This document shows, piece by piece, positions 6,241 to 6,804 of a stretch of DNA of 6,804 bases. Position numbers and translations under genes: made by a program. Within the stretch, counting starts at the first letter, position 1. The number at the start of each line of letters is the position of its first letter. The stretch spans positions 1 to 6,804 of the forward strand of contig JALRDT010000078.1 of the NCBI GenBank assembly GCA_023262125.1, given 5' to 3'. A model generated the notes under the pieces. That model did no database searches. It saw nothing but the letters and a program-made list of their open reading frames with translations, and had not been told where the DNA came from. The stretch comes from Candidatus Nanopelagicaceae bacterium (lineage in GTDB: Bacteria > Actinomycetota > Actinomycetes > Nanopelagicales > Nanopelagicaceae).

Positions 6241-6804
6241 GCCTTCGCCCAAGAAGCATCAATTGCAGCAAATGCTTGCTTCATTGTCTTCTTTCCAGCG
6301 ATCCAGTTTGTTAATTCCTTCCACTCTGTTGCGTTAACAATGGCTGGAGATAGATCTGATCCATCGAAGCCGAATGCCTTCGCACCAGCAAGCACCTGAG
6401 CAATTGACTTGGTGATTGGGTTTGCATATAGAGATGAAGGGAATGTCTTGTGTGCTGACAAGTATGAAGGGTACTTAGCAAGCATGCCGTTCTGACCTAG
6501 CTTGTCAGAAAGGATGAAGCCCATAACCTTCTTTGTTGCAGCATTTGTATTGAATGCTGCAGCTAAGTCGCCGCCACCTAGAACACCATCAGTTGCGCCT
6601 GCTGGAGTTGGAAGCTTGAACACACCTACGTGTGTGAAGTTATTTGCAGCGTATTCAGCCTTGATGTTATCTGGGAAGAATCCAGTGATGAATGAACCTT
6701 GGCGCATAAGGAAGCACTTGTTCTTGTCGGTAGCGAAAAGCGCTGCAGTGTTACCGAATGATGTTGCTGCAAGACCTTTGCCGCCACCATTTGCGTTGCC
6801 TGCT
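6237..6804 (-). CDS. Sugar ABC transporter substrate-binding protein, C-terminal part (start outside window)
   Basis: The frame is open from the window edge to the TAA at 6239-6237, giving 188 codons. The true start and leader lie beyond 6804; the Met near 6707 is internal. The fragment has KCFLMRQGSFITGFFP, a segment I associate with AglE-type alpha-glucoside binding proteins, then GVLGGGDLAAAF and a helical C-terminus ending AIDASWAKA, typical of solute-binding family 1. It should bind the sugar carried by the two permeases at 4246-6101. Lysine codons are AAG in 16 of 17 cases, a bias that suggests heavy translation. The following 135-nt gap holds a strong hairpin, which fits the need for more binding protein than permease. 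Ligand specificity is unproven; an alpha-galactoside is suggested by the GH36 gene in the same run. Confidence 0.9.
   Translation of the reverse strand, partial: AGNANGGGKGLAATSFGNTAALFATDKNKCFLMRQGSFITGFFPDNIKAEYAANNFTHVGVFKLPTPAGATDGVLGGGDLAAAFNTNAATKKVMGFILSDKLGQNGMLAKYPSYLSAHKTFPSSLYANPITKSIAQVLAGAKAFGFDGSDLSPAIVNATEWKELTNWIAGKKTMKQAFAAIDASWAKA

Noticed and set aside
6237..6707. Reading the first binding protein as a complete 156-residue gene starting at 6707
   Set aside because: The frame stays open to the window edge, and the residues before that Met (KNKCFL) belong to the family-like segment, so the gene is simply cut.
1..6804. Mobile elements, CRISPR arrays, tRNA or rRNA genes
   Set aside because: No transposase or integrase motifs, no evenly spaced long repeats, and no RNA gene signatures were seen; nearly all the sequence is explained by sugar transport and GH36 genes.

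Overview
The window reads as an ordinary-looking sugar uptake and cleavage locus. Every gene is on the minus strand, so transcription runs from high to low coordinates. The base composition is moderately AT-rich. Starts are ATG or GTG. One binding protein carries a twin-arginine lipoprotein leader. The glycosidase and permeases look actinobacterial to me. Together this suggests a low-GC, streamlined actinobacterium of the freshwater acI / Nanopelagicales type (Planktophila-like). That taxon is an inference from style and gene content, not from a marker gene.

In transcript order: (1) 6804-6237, the C-terminal 188 codons of a sugar-binding protein whose start lies outside the window. (2) 6236-6102, an AT-rich gap holding three inverted repeats, one of them an 18-bp RNA hairpin closed by a GCAA tetraloop. 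(3) 6101-5112 and 5115-4246, two CUT1-type membrane permeases (AglF-like and AglG-like) overlapping by ATGA. (4) 4232-2142, a cytoplasmic GH36 alpha-galactosidase starting 13 nt after the second permease. (5) 2141-1981, a gap with phased T-tracts and four CTAG cores but no clear terminator or promoter. (6) 1980-685, a second sugar-binding protein, a Tat-exported lipoprotein. (7) 684-632, a short gap with a 9-bp hairpin. (8) 631-1, the N-terminal 210 codons of the first permease of a second transporter, cut by the window edge inside its EAA loop.

A likely model is that the first transporter imports an alpha-galactoside or related alpha-glycoside and the GH36 enzyme releases galactose inside the cell. 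A second sugar transporter follows, possibly on the same transcript. No ATPase gene is visible; it may lie outside the window or be shared between transporters. No mobile element, CRISPR array, tRNA or rRNA was seen.

The points most worth a second look are regulatory. Both binding-protein genes are followed by RNA hairpins before the first permease. The second permease gene carries a perfect 15-bp GC-rich inverted repeat starting two bases after its start codon. Lysine codon choice differs sharply between binding protein and permease (16 of 17 AAG against 2 of 13 AAG). All fit strong differential expression of binding protein over membrane components. Nothing here clearly amounts to a new biological system.
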